From Spinellus fusiger (taxonomy: Eukaryota > Mucoromycota > Mucoromycetes > Mucorales > Phycomycetaceae), in contig JALLLS010000104.1 in the NCBI GenBank assembly GCA_025094145.1, positions 90,001 to 107,822 on the forward strand: 17,822 nucleotides of DNA, in the 5' to 3' direction. Positions 1 through 9,220 of this stretch are shown here, piece after piece. The notes under the pieces were generated by a model. The model was not told where the DNA came from. It did not search any database and saw only the letters and a list, made by a program, of their open reading frames with translations. The stretch's first letter is position 1; every line of letters begins with the position of its first letter. The translations under genes were made by a program, and so were the position numbers.

Positions 1-2
1 AG

Positions 3-101
3 GTAATAACAAGACAGTCTATTACAGCAGGAGGACTTATCTTCAGCACTTTAGTCCTGGGACCAACTATTCACATGTTCAAGCCGCACTATGAAGAATA
101 G
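3..101 (+). CDS. C-terminal exon of a small single-pass membrane protein (partial)
   Basis: The window begins with AG, which could be a splice acceptor. It is followed by 32 open codons ending in TAG at 99-101. The peptide starts VITRQSITAGG, continues through a hydrophobic stretch of about 15 residues (LIFSTLVLGPTIHMF) and ends in a short charged tail, KPHYEE. This looks like the C-terminal membrane anchor of a small, perhaps mitochondrial, protein. I do not recognise the family, and the rest of the gene lies outside the window. The exon start at 3 is inferred from the AG; the frame could be open further upstream. The segment is short enough that a chance ORF is possible. Confidence 0.4.
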   Translation, partial: VITRQSITAGGLIFSTLVLGPTIHMFKPHYEE

Positions 102-467
102 CCTTGGTATCAGTGTGAAGCAAAGAAGGTTAGCCTTGCCCTTTTCTTTATCCTTCTCTCTTTATAGGTGACTGTCCTTGAACTAATGCATAAACAACAG
201 GTACATTCTAAGCTGGCGTGAGCGCTACAGACAAGGCCACAGTCTGACAGCCATTGGTTTGCCCAGTCCCAAGAAAAAGAAGTCACCCTAGACCTTCTTT
301 TTGGGTGGTGTTGGTAGCAATAAAAGAGAACACTGTTCTTTCTCCACCAATCACAGTGGCCATCTGTGGGACTGGGGATTGGAGATCAATGCACTCTATT
401 TTCCTTTTCTCCTTTCTCTTTCTTTTCTCTTTCTATTTTTCACTCTTAGTGTGTATATTTAGCTGCC
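102..467. other. Intergenic region between partial gene and Rtf2
   Basis: No supportable gene. It should contain the 3' UTR of the partial gene and the promoter and 5' leader of the Rtf2 gene. A long pyrimidine-rich tract (about 398-445, TTTTCCTTTTCTCC-like) lies just before the Rtf2 start codon; this is common for fungal core promoters. The 83-codon ORF at 254-505 runs over the Rtf2 start in another frame and has no protein-like features. Confidence 0.5.
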
Positions 468-1577
468 ATGGGAAACGACGGAGGTTCTATTCCACGACGC
501 ATTGAGCTTGTTAAAGAGAAGCAAAAGAACGTCAAACAAAATCCCGACATTGAACGGTCTGCAGCGTGGCTTCATTGCGCTCTGTCCAAAGTAATGGGGG
601 TTATAACAAGGTCGCTCCATTTAATAGACACTCATAGCATACTTTCTTCTTTGTTTATCAGCAACCTCTTGAGCAGCCTGTTGTTTCTGATGCACTAGGA
701 AAGCTCTACAACCAGGATGCTGTGATTGAGTTTCTTCTTGATAAGTCTGCCTATGGTGACGGGGACAAGATCTGTTCTTATATCCAATCCAGCAAGGACA
801 TCATCAAATTGACTTTGGTGCCTAATCCTGGCTGTGATGATGTTCAATCCAACAACGATGCCACTACCATGGGCAATTTAGACAAGGATATCAAGGGGCG
901 GTTCAACTGTCCTATCTCCATGAAGGAGATGAATGGCAAGCACCGTTTTGTCTATCTGCGAACGTGTGGTTGTGTATTTGCAGAACAAGCACTCAAGGAG
1001 ATCCATGCCAAGGAGTGTGTGACGGTGAGTGTGTTTAGCTGGCCCATGCAAGAAGAATGTATATATTTACCAGGACTTCTTTTTTTTGATGTGGGCTGTT
1101 GTAGTGTGGAAAGGCGTTTACTACTGCTGACATTGTTGTGCTGAATCCCACCAAGGAAGAGATTGAGCCTATTAAGAAGGCATTGGAAGTCCAGCGCCTA
1201 CAGCTCAAGGCAGAGAAAGTGGGTGGCATTATAGAAGAAGCTCTCTCTCTCTTTCCTTCTCCCTTTGCCTATAGAATTCATCTAGAATAATAATAAGAAG
1301 AACGACTAACAGACACGGGTAGATGGCTAAAAAGGCAGCTCGTATGGCACAAGGCATCACTGAAAAGAGAAAAAGAGAAACAGTCACATCCCTCCCACCT
1401 GCTAAGAAACAGGTAGTGGGATCCACAGCCACTGCTGCTGTCATGTCCAAGGTAGCACAGGAGTTGGCAGAAAAGGAAAGCAAAAAACCCGTGTCTGCTG
1501 CTGTCAAGAGTATCTATGCTACAAAGAACATCAAAGGCAATTACTTGACCATGGGCACCTTTAACCGCTATGCCTAA
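468..1577 (+). CDS. rtf2: Replication termination factor 2 (Rtf2) family protein, four exons
   Basis: Exons 468-590, 662-1024, 1105-1218 and 1323-1577 join, all in phase 0, to 284 codons plus TAA. The N-terminus MGNDGGSIPRR is the signature start of Rtf2/RTFDC1. Exon 2 carries LGKLYNQDAVIEFLLDKSA and FNCPISMKEMNGKHRF, then the cysteine cluster TCGC. Exon 3 continues it with CGKAF after the CVT that ends exon 2, completing the C2HC2 RING-like zinc fold. Exon 4 is basic and ends LTMGTFNRYA, the conserved tail of fungal homologues. Introns have GTAATG, GTGAGT and GTGGGT donors; the third has a GACTAAC branch site 20 nt before its acceptor. In fission yeast Rtf2 acts at site-specific replication fork barriers with PCNA, and in human cells RTF2 is a fork component removed by DDI1/2 (family knowledge). 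No truncation or frameshift is seen. The length is close to the human protein (about 306 residues). Confidence 0.93.
591..661 (+). other. Rtf2 intron 1
   Basis: A 71-nt intron, GTAATG to ATCAG. Its removal joins the conserved CALSK to QPLEQPVVSDALGKLYN in phase 0, matching the Rtf2 family order. Confidence 0.85.
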
Positions 1578-1778
1578 ACGACGAAAGCCAGTCACAGATC
1601 CACAGGTGGATTTGGAGTCACCCAGCAATGCACACATCCTCCCTCCCACTCACCAAGAGACAAAGACAGCTGAACACGTGATGTTCAAGCAATGCAACTC
1701 CTCCAAATAATAACTCCTTTTATTCTCTGTTTATTCTCTGTTTGTTCTCTGTCTTGTTCTCTCTAATCCATTATTACC

Positions 1779-2418
1779 ATGGACATATCTGCCACGTCAC
1801 CCACAAAAGAAGTCACCACATCACCTGTCGATGTAAGGTTCAGAAGCAGAGAAGAAGAAAAAGAATAGCACGGACACTGACACACCAGCAGGATAAGAAA
1901 AGGTTCAACACAGAACAAGTCACTGAAATTATCAAAGAGGTGAATAGCAGGGAATAGAGTCTCTCATGGCTGTGAGTGGTCATTCATCTTTCTACATAAC
2001 AACAGAGCCTGAAAAGTGTGCTCGCAGATGCAGAATACACTCATTCCAAGGTGCCTGCCTGGAATGCCACTATTATCGAGAATTGCTTACAGAAGCTTAA
2101 AGAGATAAACAAAAACTACAAATACGTGGGTAAGTCCAGTCTTTTTTCTCTTGGTAGATATTCTCTTGCTCATCATCCCAACACTCTTACAGTTACCTGT
2201 GTCATCTTGCAAAAGGTGGGTGGTGGATTCTACGTAGGAAGCCACGTCTATTGGGACAATGTTCATGATGGCAAGTACAATAGACAATGGGTAGTATGAC
2301 TTATGCTGTGTATGTTGATATAGGCAGTGCAAGCCAGCGATTTGAAACAGACACTATTTATGCTATTGCCAATGTGTTTGGTTTGAATGTTTATACTGAA
2401 GTTGATGATAATGCATAG
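1779..2418 (+). CDS. Dynein light chain, Tctex-type (DYNLT family), five exons
   Basis: Exons 1779-1832, 1889-1939, 2006-2129, 2193-2290 and 2338-2418 join to 135 codons plus TAG. The Tctex1 core is clear: RFNTEQVTEIIKE, then LADAEYTHSKVPAWN, KYVVTCVILQK (split by a phase-1 intron between V and V), GGGFYVGSHVYWD, and the final strand DTIYAIANVFGLNVY, which parallels TMYCIVSAFGLSI of animal DYNLT1. These proteins form the homodimeric light chain that binds the dynein intermediate chain in cytoplasmic dynein. The first 18 residues are poorly conserved; the ATG at 1779 (ACCATGG context) is the only good start before the core. Uncertain points are the acceptor of exon 2 (1888 or 1891) and the last intron, donor at 2291 or 2294, which adds or drops one valine. 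An AATAAA at 2425-2430 can serve as polyadenylation signal. It lies 201 bp downstream of Rtf2 on the same strand. Confidence 0.9.
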
Positions 2419-2424
2419 AAGATG

Positions 2425-2452
2425 AATAAAAAGAAACAGCCAGTTATTTATT
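2425..2452. terminator. Opposed polyadenylation signals in a convergent 3' region
   Basis: AATAAA on plus at 2425-2430, 7 nt after the dynein light chain stop, and AATAAA on minus at 2452-2447, about 48 nt after the M16 peptidase stop. The two stop codons are 81 bp apart, so the 3' UTRs of the two genes probably overlap. Confidence 0.55.
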
Positions 2453-2499
2453 ATTAAAACACATTCTTAATAATACTTAATGCTGCTGCTGTAATGTAG

Positions 2500-5400
2500 T
2501 CATTGGCTGCCACTCTCTGCAATCTCATTCAATGTCATGGATGTTATTTGGAATCCAAGTTGCTCAAAGCCCTTTTGCATGTCAGTGACCTTGGCAGGAG
2601 TGCTAATGACGACATGGTTAGAAGTAGCGGGATTGAACATGGGTACAAAGTAGAGATCCAATACACGGTAAAGGTCTTCTATAGTCACAGCCTACAATTA
2701 AAAAATAAAAAATTCTCATTAGCAGAGCAGAGCAGAGCAGAAAGAAGGGCATGAGGAGTACCTGAACAGCAGCCAAGAGGTCTCTGTTATAGGACATTGG
2801 CATGTTTTTCAATACTTGACAAACAAAAGACTGTAATGCAGCACTGTCCATAGTCTTCTCACTTGCCACCATACTGTAAATAACAGCACTCTTGGCACCA
2901 TCCACTGCAGAAGGATTAATAGTCATCTATCTCTGTATTTAGTATTGTCATTCGAATTAGCCTAAACAGTCCTTACTTCCTTGTGGGCTAGTTGGTCAAC
3001 AACACGCTTGGCTTGCTCAAAGGCCTTGAATGCATCGGGAGACTGGTAAATAGTGAAGCTAATGTCGCCTGACTCAATATCAGCGGCCAAATAACATGAA
3101 TAAGCAAGGCCTTGACCACGGATGAGTTTCCAAAAGATGCCTTCCATAGTATCTAATAATTCAATCATGACAAGCAGAGGAGCAATGTTGGGATCGTTGA
3201 ACTGGTGTGGGCCTAGTGTGTGTGTGTGTTTATCAATTTATCAATTCATTAGGCAGTGAGTACCTTTCACAGAGTGCATGGAGAAAGAGTTTTCAATACT
3301 AGGAAGAGCAACAATAACACCCTACCAACATTAGGTTCAATAAACACACACACACATAGATATATATATATTTATACTTATACTTACCATTTGTCCTGGA
3401 CATTGACCAGCAGCACTCAGTACTTGTTGAGCCAAAGGAATAGGTGCCAAAATATCTTCATTCTATCAAAATATCAGTCCGAGTTCCTTCTGGATCAATA
3501 CTAGTCAAGGGCATAATTACCTTGAGCAGTGGAAAGTCCCTGAAACTTGTACAAGGAGCTTCCAGCTTGAGGATGTTACCTGCTACATGAACACGGATGT
3601 TTTTGGGATGGCACACTAAACAACTCCATCAGTAAGATGGTGACTCTATAGTCTCCTATAGTCACTTACAGGCTTGACGGTAGTTGTTCAAGTCCTCAAG
3701 GACAACAGCAGGATCAGTCTCCAGTCTCTCCAATACACTCTGCAGGAAAGTACTTTGGTACAGAATGTTGCGTGCAGCACTGATGGATTTGCTAGCATCG
3801 TATTGAAGAGCACGCATACAGGCGCTGACCATCTAAGAATGCATACAAACATAGATCCATGGATAGAGCTCTCTTTATAAATCCTATTGCCATCATCACT
3901 TTCAGTCTAACAATGCACTTACACCATGACCATCACGCTTGGCTTGTGGGACATCGTTTAGGATTTGGCTTGCTACAATTTTAAGACTACTCGTGGGCAA
4001 TTCCACCCAAAGATCAATATAAGCAGAAAAGAGAAGCAAATAATAATAAACTCACCGGTCTACAGTGAATTGAGTATTCCACATAATATTCTTGAGCCAT
4101 TGAATAGCCTTAGTGTATTTTGATACCTATATCTCAATGTTTATCTTGTGTTCTCTTATGCTATCTCTTACCTCTACTTTGATTGTAAACACAGCAAGTT
4201 CTCTGAACCCAGCACCAGTTCCAACATCTGCATTGTATTCAAGTGTGTCTTTACTCAATTCCTTGACGACCTCTTCATACGACACTAACACGCCTTCTCT
4301 CTCAATAGGCAGTGAAAAGATGGATTTCAAGAATAACCGCGTGTAGGGTAAGAGGTGTGAAGGAATGGAACAGGCGCTCACATGAGCTGAGACATTGATG
4401 AAGGAAGAGTTGATATCTGATGCCCATAACAACAGCAACAGCAACAGAGTAAGTAAGTGGGTGGAAAAGAAAAGAAAAAGGTAGATCCACGTAATAGAAT
4501 TATCCAGAACACTTACGGTCAAACTGAATAAACAGTGGAATGTCCACAGCAGCATCACTATTAATATACTCTTGCACCTTGTTGTGCCTATAATGTATCC
4601 TCCACTGTGTCTATAAGCACTCTCTTTTTTTCTTACTTACGCAGCATTGACTGTAGTGTTGCGTGCCGAAGGAACATTAATAAAGTCAATAGTGGAAACA
4701 GAAGGAATAGTGAATACAGTCAATATTTCACTTGGCAGAGGTACATCATTAGCAGCCATGGCTTTTTCTAATCTATTCTGCAATTCTTTTAACTTGTCTT
4801 CACCAAGATCAGTACGCTGTTTTTCAATACGGTTGTTTTCTTCTTCGGTCATTTGCTCTGCAAAAGAAGCGGAGGGCTTTCCAATAAGAGTGATATGGGC
4901 TTGATCAATGTACCATCTAGTGTTGCATGGTGAGTAAACCCTATCCAGCCTTTTGTTTTGGTAGGAAAAGAAATAGAAGTTTACTTTTTCATCACCTGGA
5001 TCCAGTCCTGGACAGTGTAGTTGGCAAGTTGGTGCAGATAGTCAATATCCTTAACGGAAGTAGCAAGGTCCTTTCCATCCAAAGCACCGTACAAGAAGTC
5101 TAAGCAAGAAATAAATAAGCAAGATATCCATGTTCAGCTTGCTTAGTTTACCTCTAATACAGATAAAGGCAGCATTTTCATGAGCATCTGTTTCTGCATT
5201 ATCATGAACCTAGAAATGAAGTCTACATTAGATAAGATATGTCTTGGTGAATAGTACTTTTAAGGCTTCTTTTTCAATGATTGTTGCCATTCTCTGTAAA
5301 TCAATGTCTTGTTTATTTATCAATTGCTGAAGCACTTCAAAGAATTGATCGGGGAACTCATCAATCTCTTCCATAGGCACATTAGAGGCAGTCATTCTTA

Positions 5401-7234
5401 GTGTAGACTTGAGATGATCCGTGTCATCAAATTCAATGCCTATCACCCCTTTTGTAAGTCTCTTTCTCTCTCTCTCTTTCTCCTCCACTCTGTAGTTCAA
5501 GAGCCCTTACCAGTACAGAGAGGATCTTCAATCTCCACAAACTCTCTTTGCAGTACAGACACTGGGGAATCCGTAAGGTAAAGACTCAGTACCTCCAATG
5601 CTTTGATTTCTAGGTACTCCTAAACACATATAATTCACTTTGTATCAGTCATATCTATCCTTATTCCTTATTCCTTATTCCTTATTCCTTTTCTTACATG
5701 GCATCGAGGTCCATTCCATGCAATCATCACTGTTCCCATGGACTCATCCTCATCTGCAAACCATACTGTCTCTTGGCTGCTCTTTTCTACATCTGGAAAA
5801 TCACCAGTAGACACCCAAGGGCGTTGCATGGGAGGCAAAGGACCCTTGGAAATGATATTCTCTTCCACAGGCTCGAGTGCCTTGAGAACTGCAGCAGGAT
5901 CCACCTTACCAGTGATGATTAAGCAGAGATTGTCAGGTCGATAATACGAAGCATGGTAGTCACGGACTAATAAAACAGATCAATACCAACCCATAATCAT
6001 AATCATAATTATAATTATAATTATAATTATAATTATAAAATAGAATAGAATAGAATAGAATCCTCACTTTTCTCAACAGAGAGTTCACGCAATCTCTCCA
6101 TAAGCCCTCCTGTTTCTGATCGATAGCCACAGGTTTCGGGATGAAGAATACGCTTCATACGCAGAGAAAGACGACTATCACTGGTGTTTTGCCAGCCCTT
6201 GAAGTCTACTATTAATCTTAATCCAATCTATTCATCCTACCTGCATTTCACTGTAGACAACCTAGGGATATGGACGTAGACAAATAAAGTAGAATAGTGG
6301 ATGAGTCAATACAAACCTCAAACATTCTAGTGGTCTCTATGTTCCCTATCATTTCCACTTACACCTATGAAATACAGATAATAAGCTCATGTCACTATCT
6401 TTAATCCAGTACTCCTATTACACCTGCCTGCATCCTGGCCCTCTCCATTAATATGGTGCACTTCTGTATAATAACCACTCTCTGTCAATGTAGGATAAAG
6501 AACATGATCTACATAGATGGGCAGTAATCTAAGGAATCCTTCACTTCCAGCCGTAGTAATGGCTGATCCAAAAGTTAATCTATCAAGTAACCCCTTTTTA
6601 GTGTGATATTGTTTACTTACTGTAACATGTATGATCCACATCTGTCCATGCATTGGTACCTTGAGCAATAGCACGATTGGCCAATGAATCTAGTACACCC
6701 TATCATACAATTATACAAATATTTATATTCAATTTTATATACCCATAAGATTAAGTGGTACAACATACCTTGTAGGGGTATTGCTCACTGCCCAGGAAAA
6801 CCAAGCTAATAAGGAGTAAGTAAGATAAATAAGATAAATAAGATGCTACTGCTACTGCTGCTATTCTTACTGCTCTAGTGTATGAGGACATCCAAAATCA
6901 TCAAAACCTAAAGAGATACTCCATTAACACGATCCACTACTGCATAGAAATTTATCCTTTTTTTCTCTCTCTTATGTTTATGTAATACTTACTCTCTGTA
7001 GCCAACACAAAATAACCATTGACAAGAGGGGCTATTCCATACAGTACAAATACATAGGTAAGTATATACCAACACGTTAAAACATCAATATTAATGCAGT
7101 TTGATAATACAGAGACACGACATACCTTCAATATCACACAAAACAACTGTCAGTCCTGTTTTTTCACTCTTGTATTTTGTGAAAGTAGCTCCGTGGTCGG
7201 AAGGGACTTGACAAAGGATTTTGAAATGACTCAT
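2500..7234 (-). CDS. M16-family zinc metallopeptidase (C05D11.1 / yeast YOL098C type), 26 exons
   Basis: Start ATG at 7234 (MSHFKILCQVPSDHG), stop at 2502-2500. Exons: 7234-7126, 7031-6993, 6907-6871, 6805-6769, 6699-6621, 6562-6428, 6364-6363, 6261-6241, 6197-6068, 5966-5698, 5619-5511, 5448-5258, 5209-5152, 5099-4985, 4916-4641, 4587-4517, 4416-4172, 4126-4056, 3986-3923, 3832-3670, 3615-3521, 3462-3388, 3321-3264, 3212-2977, 2926-2762, 2691-2500. They sum to 3,042 nt, 1,013 residues, the usual size of this subfamily (about 1,000-1,040). The inverted zinc motif H58-TL-E61-H62 is intact and is completed by an intron between the two bases CA and the C of H62. TEVHHINGEGQDAG and VVYSEMQ follow; E151 of SEMQ should be the third zinc ligand. 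The C-terminal half has the second M16 domain with FWKLIRGQGLAYS. The family resembles presequence protease and insulysin, which cut short peptides; the substrate here is unknown. No signal peptide is obvious. Every splice junction used is phase-consistent; the least certain is the 2-nt exon. Confidence 0.9.
3220..3375. repeat. Microsatellites in adjacent introns of the M16 gene
   Basis: A (GT)n run at about 3219-3230 lies in one intron. A (CA)n run followed by (TA)n at about 3344-3371 lies in the next. They could expand or contract without affecting the coding sequence, and have no other evident role. Confidence 0.7.
5661..5690. repeat. Tandem TTATTCC heptamer repeat, intronic
   Basis: Four consecutive TTATTCC units at 5661-5688, in the intron downstream of exon 10 of the M16 gene as numbered in its entry (intron 5697-5620), close to its donor. 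Confidence 0.75.
5993..6062. repeat. AT-rich tandem repeats, intronic
   Basis: Repeats of ATAATC grading into ATAATT units (about 5993-6037), then four AGAAT units (about 6041-6060). They fill most of the M16 intron at 6067-5967. Confidence 0.75.
6241..6261 (-). other. 21-nt exon encoding the third zinc-ligand motif VVYSEMQ
   Basis: This short exon sits between acceptor CCCTAG and donor GTAGGA and codes only VVYSEMQ, whose first Glu corresponds to the downstream zinc-binding glutamate of M16 peptidases. The next acceptor is TTCAAG at 6200-6198; an upstream TAG acceptor would put a stop in frame. Confidence 0.75.
6363..6364 (-). other. Two-nucleotide microexon (GT) in the M16 peptidase gene
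   Basis: Exon 6 ends GAT GCA G at 6428 and is followed by GCAGGT, a good GC-type donor after CAG. A typical acceptor (TTTCATAG) ends at 6365, then the two bases GT, then GTAAGT starting at 6362, a perfect donor. The next acceptor CCCTAG ends at 6262, before GTT GTC TAC. Joining G+GT+GTT gives D-A-G-V-V-Y-S-E-M-Q, exactly the family motif. No single canonical GT-AG intron that I tried joins these exons in frame. Confidence 0.6.
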
Positions 7235-7570
7235 TCTCTTTTCCAACACAATAGTAGAAGTGAAAGAGTTTTTGGATGAGGTTGGAGCAAATTGGAGTAT
7301 TTATCTTTTTCATATTTTTATTCTGTAAAAGTGGAGACTGAAGTCTTGCATTTTATTTGCTTGCACGTCACAGTAAAAGGCACGGACACAGAAGCAGCAT
7401 GGTTCTTTCAAACCAAAAGAATGAGGCACGTTTAGAAAATAAACAACCTCTTCACCTCCTCTACCTTTCCGCTCATATTTTGGTGGCAGCTCAATAGAAG
7501 AGGTGTACTTTTTTTTTCTCAATCACTCTTAGAATAGTTCATCACACATCACTCTAAAAAAAAGCAACAT
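7235..7570. other. Upstream region of the M16 peptidase gene
   Basis: No gene is supported here. The stretch should hold the promoter and 5' leader of the minus-strand M16 peptidase gene. Its left end is the ATG; its right end abuts Tc1 transposase remnants. No TATA-like element stood out clearly enough to assign. Confidence 0.45.
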
Positions 7571-7976
7571 GAGACTGGCTTGATAGAATTCAAACCAGGA
7601 CCTGGTAGGCAGTCCAAGCTGAATGTAAAGAATATCAGAGCAGTGCAACTCCGTAATATGTTCTGATGAGTGTTTTGTATTGCTCAGAAGCACGAAGTAA
7701 CATGCAAGAAGAATAAGAAGAAAGAGCGTCTTCTATATAATGGGGGTGGAGTCATCAAAGTTTTGTAAGAGTGAAAACATAGTATGGGGATGTATGAACA
7801 GTGAAGGTATTAGGAACTTATGGGTTGTGGCTGGAGATATCTACACCAGTAAAAAGCAATTGATGAACTCTGTGAGGTTAAAGAAAGAATGTCCAAAGAG
7901 CTCACGAAATAGCCTTATCTTGAGTATGAAAGTGCAGTTACCAAGCAATGGTGGTTATCAAAGGACATACTAAATA
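7571..7976 (+). pseudogene. Degenerate Tc1-like transposase relic A
   Basis: At 7571 the frame reads ETGLIEFKPGPGRQSKLNVK, the second helix-turn-helix plus GRPR-like linker of a Tc1 transposase, ending at a stop near 7666. Directly after it SDECFVLLRSTK resembles the SDES segment around the first catalytic Asp. From about 7774 ENIVWGCMNSEGIRNL matches the GG-x-VMVWGCMTSEGIG block. Roughly 80 residues between the HTH and the catalytic domain are missing, the frame changes and stops intervene, so this is not functional. Terminal repeats were not found. It is a different family from the elements at 9221 and 14460, which read VMVWGSFSGEG at this block. Confidence 0.7.
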
Positions 7977-8158
7977 CTAAGTATTTTGTAAAACTATAGT
8001 ATCTATAGTATCTCTTTTTTCTTTCTTTCTTTATTGACAGTTTTATGTCTATAGCCAAGGAAGTTATCAAGTCATCACAGTAGCAAGAAGTACAAAAACA
8101 AAACAAAAGAGAGTTTAAAACTACTCTGCTAAGATAGCTGACACATGTCATTGAACAG

Positions 8159-8305
8159 CTTTTATTTTCTGTTCCTGGTATCTGTGTTCTATCTGCCGAC
8201 ACTGCTAAACAGCTAGTGGCTGACATCACTCTGGAATATCTTCTGGAGTATATTCCTTATTCTGTAGGTCTTAATCGTCCAGACACAGATGGCACACCCT
8301 ATTAA
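8159..8305 (+). other. Exon-like ORF of unknown origin
   Basis: A stretch of 48 codons ending in TAA follows a plausible splice acceptor (TTGAACAG, ending at 8158). It begins LLFSVPGICVLSADTAKQLV and ends NRPDTDGTPY. The residue mix looks protein-like, but I recognise no family. It may be the last exon of a lost gene or a transposon fragment. No upstream exon can be assigned. Confidence 0.25.
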
Positions 8306-8549
8306 GTCTTACGACTTATGTTTGCTTATTCTGTATTTGCTTGTCAACAGAGAAAATATGGGTTTTTTCATTTATTTATATATTTCAAACTCAAGATACT
8401 CCTTACCCATGTAGTGATGTGTTAGGTTTACGACTTTACGACTTTATGAGTTTTATTATTATTTTATTATTTTAAGATACACACCAAGCATTCGATGAAT
8501 AAAGAAGAAATTAATCAATGTTCATAATGTAGTTTTTATGACTAGTTGC
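8306..8549. other. AT-rich spacer without recognised features
   Basis: I see no gene here. A near-duplicate phrase occurs (TCTTACGACTTATG at about 8306 and TTTACGACTTTACGACTTTATGAG at about 8427), with a TTATT-rich run at about 8452-8474. Confidence 0.4.
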
Positions 8550-9135
8550 TTAGTAGCCTGTTGGATCATTTTTGTCATTGATGAACACCTGATACATTGT
8601 TCTCATTCTGACAGTGAGCTTGTCTACGTACTCTTTAGGGATCCTACTCCAATCCAAGACTGTATCAGCTTCCAGAATCCTCTTCAAATTATACACGCGT
8701 TTGTATTTGTAGAGAATATTCTTTAGTCTAGACAAAGTATATCCAATGAGACTAATATCTTGACTGTAAGATGACCAGAATGGCATAATCTCATTGACAT
8801 GAGTTTGCTTTCACTTTCTAGACTGTTTATTGGCGTGGCTACTGTTATTGTCTTCTTGAAGACGGTACTCCACTCTAGGGTTTATAGAAGATAACCAGTG
8901 AAGTTCTGGGATATATACCTCCTTCAAGATACTTGTATTCTTTTTGTCATATATATCACCATCAGCTATAAAAATAAAAATAAAGAACTTTCAACACTTT
9001 TACTGATAGCATATTGGGGGAGATGGGCAATTCCATTTTTCCTTGTGATAGCGATGTTGCCATCATTGCCATGAAGCTTGACTATACTCTCGTCAGACTA
9101 GACAATAGAACAGTTGAGCTTAATTGTCTAATGGG
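8550..9135 (-). pseudogene. Degenerate Tc1-like transposase relic B
   Basis: Read on minus, about 9108-9010 gives SDESIVKLHGNDGNIAITRK, the block around the first catalytic Asp. Around 8960-8820, KTVLHSRVYRR lies where the middle of the catalytic core is expected. From 8786 the frame reads MPFWSSYSQDISLIGYTLSR, aligning with WPPYSPDLNPIEHVWSRLK; the catalytic Glu of PIE is replaced by Gly. The C-terminus ends at a stop at 8550. Frameshifts and stops (for example TAG just before SDES) make it a dead copy. The family differs from the elements on either side. Terminal repeats were not identified. Confidence 0.65.
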
Positions 9136-9220
9136 GAGTGCCTTTCAACTCGTTAGAGCCTTTTCATTCCTTATGAATATTCTTTATTCAAAGCTTTTCT
9201 TCTTGAGTATTAATGTATTA

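Noticed and set aside
254..505. 83-codon plus-strand ORF over the Rtf2 start
   Set aside because: It is rich in Phe, Ser and Leu from pyrimidine tracts and runs across the conserved Rtf2 N-terminus in another frame.
1570..1710. 46-codon ORF beginning MPKRRKPVTD that overlaps the Rtf2 stop codon
   Set aside because: It lies in the expected 3' UTR of Rtf2, has no recognisable domain or continuation, and the Rtf2 C-terminus in the other frame is well supported.
4127..4558. 143-codon minus-strand ORF presented as one protein
   Set aside because: It is one real M16 exon (4416-4172) read through flanking introns; the upstream part does not fit the family.
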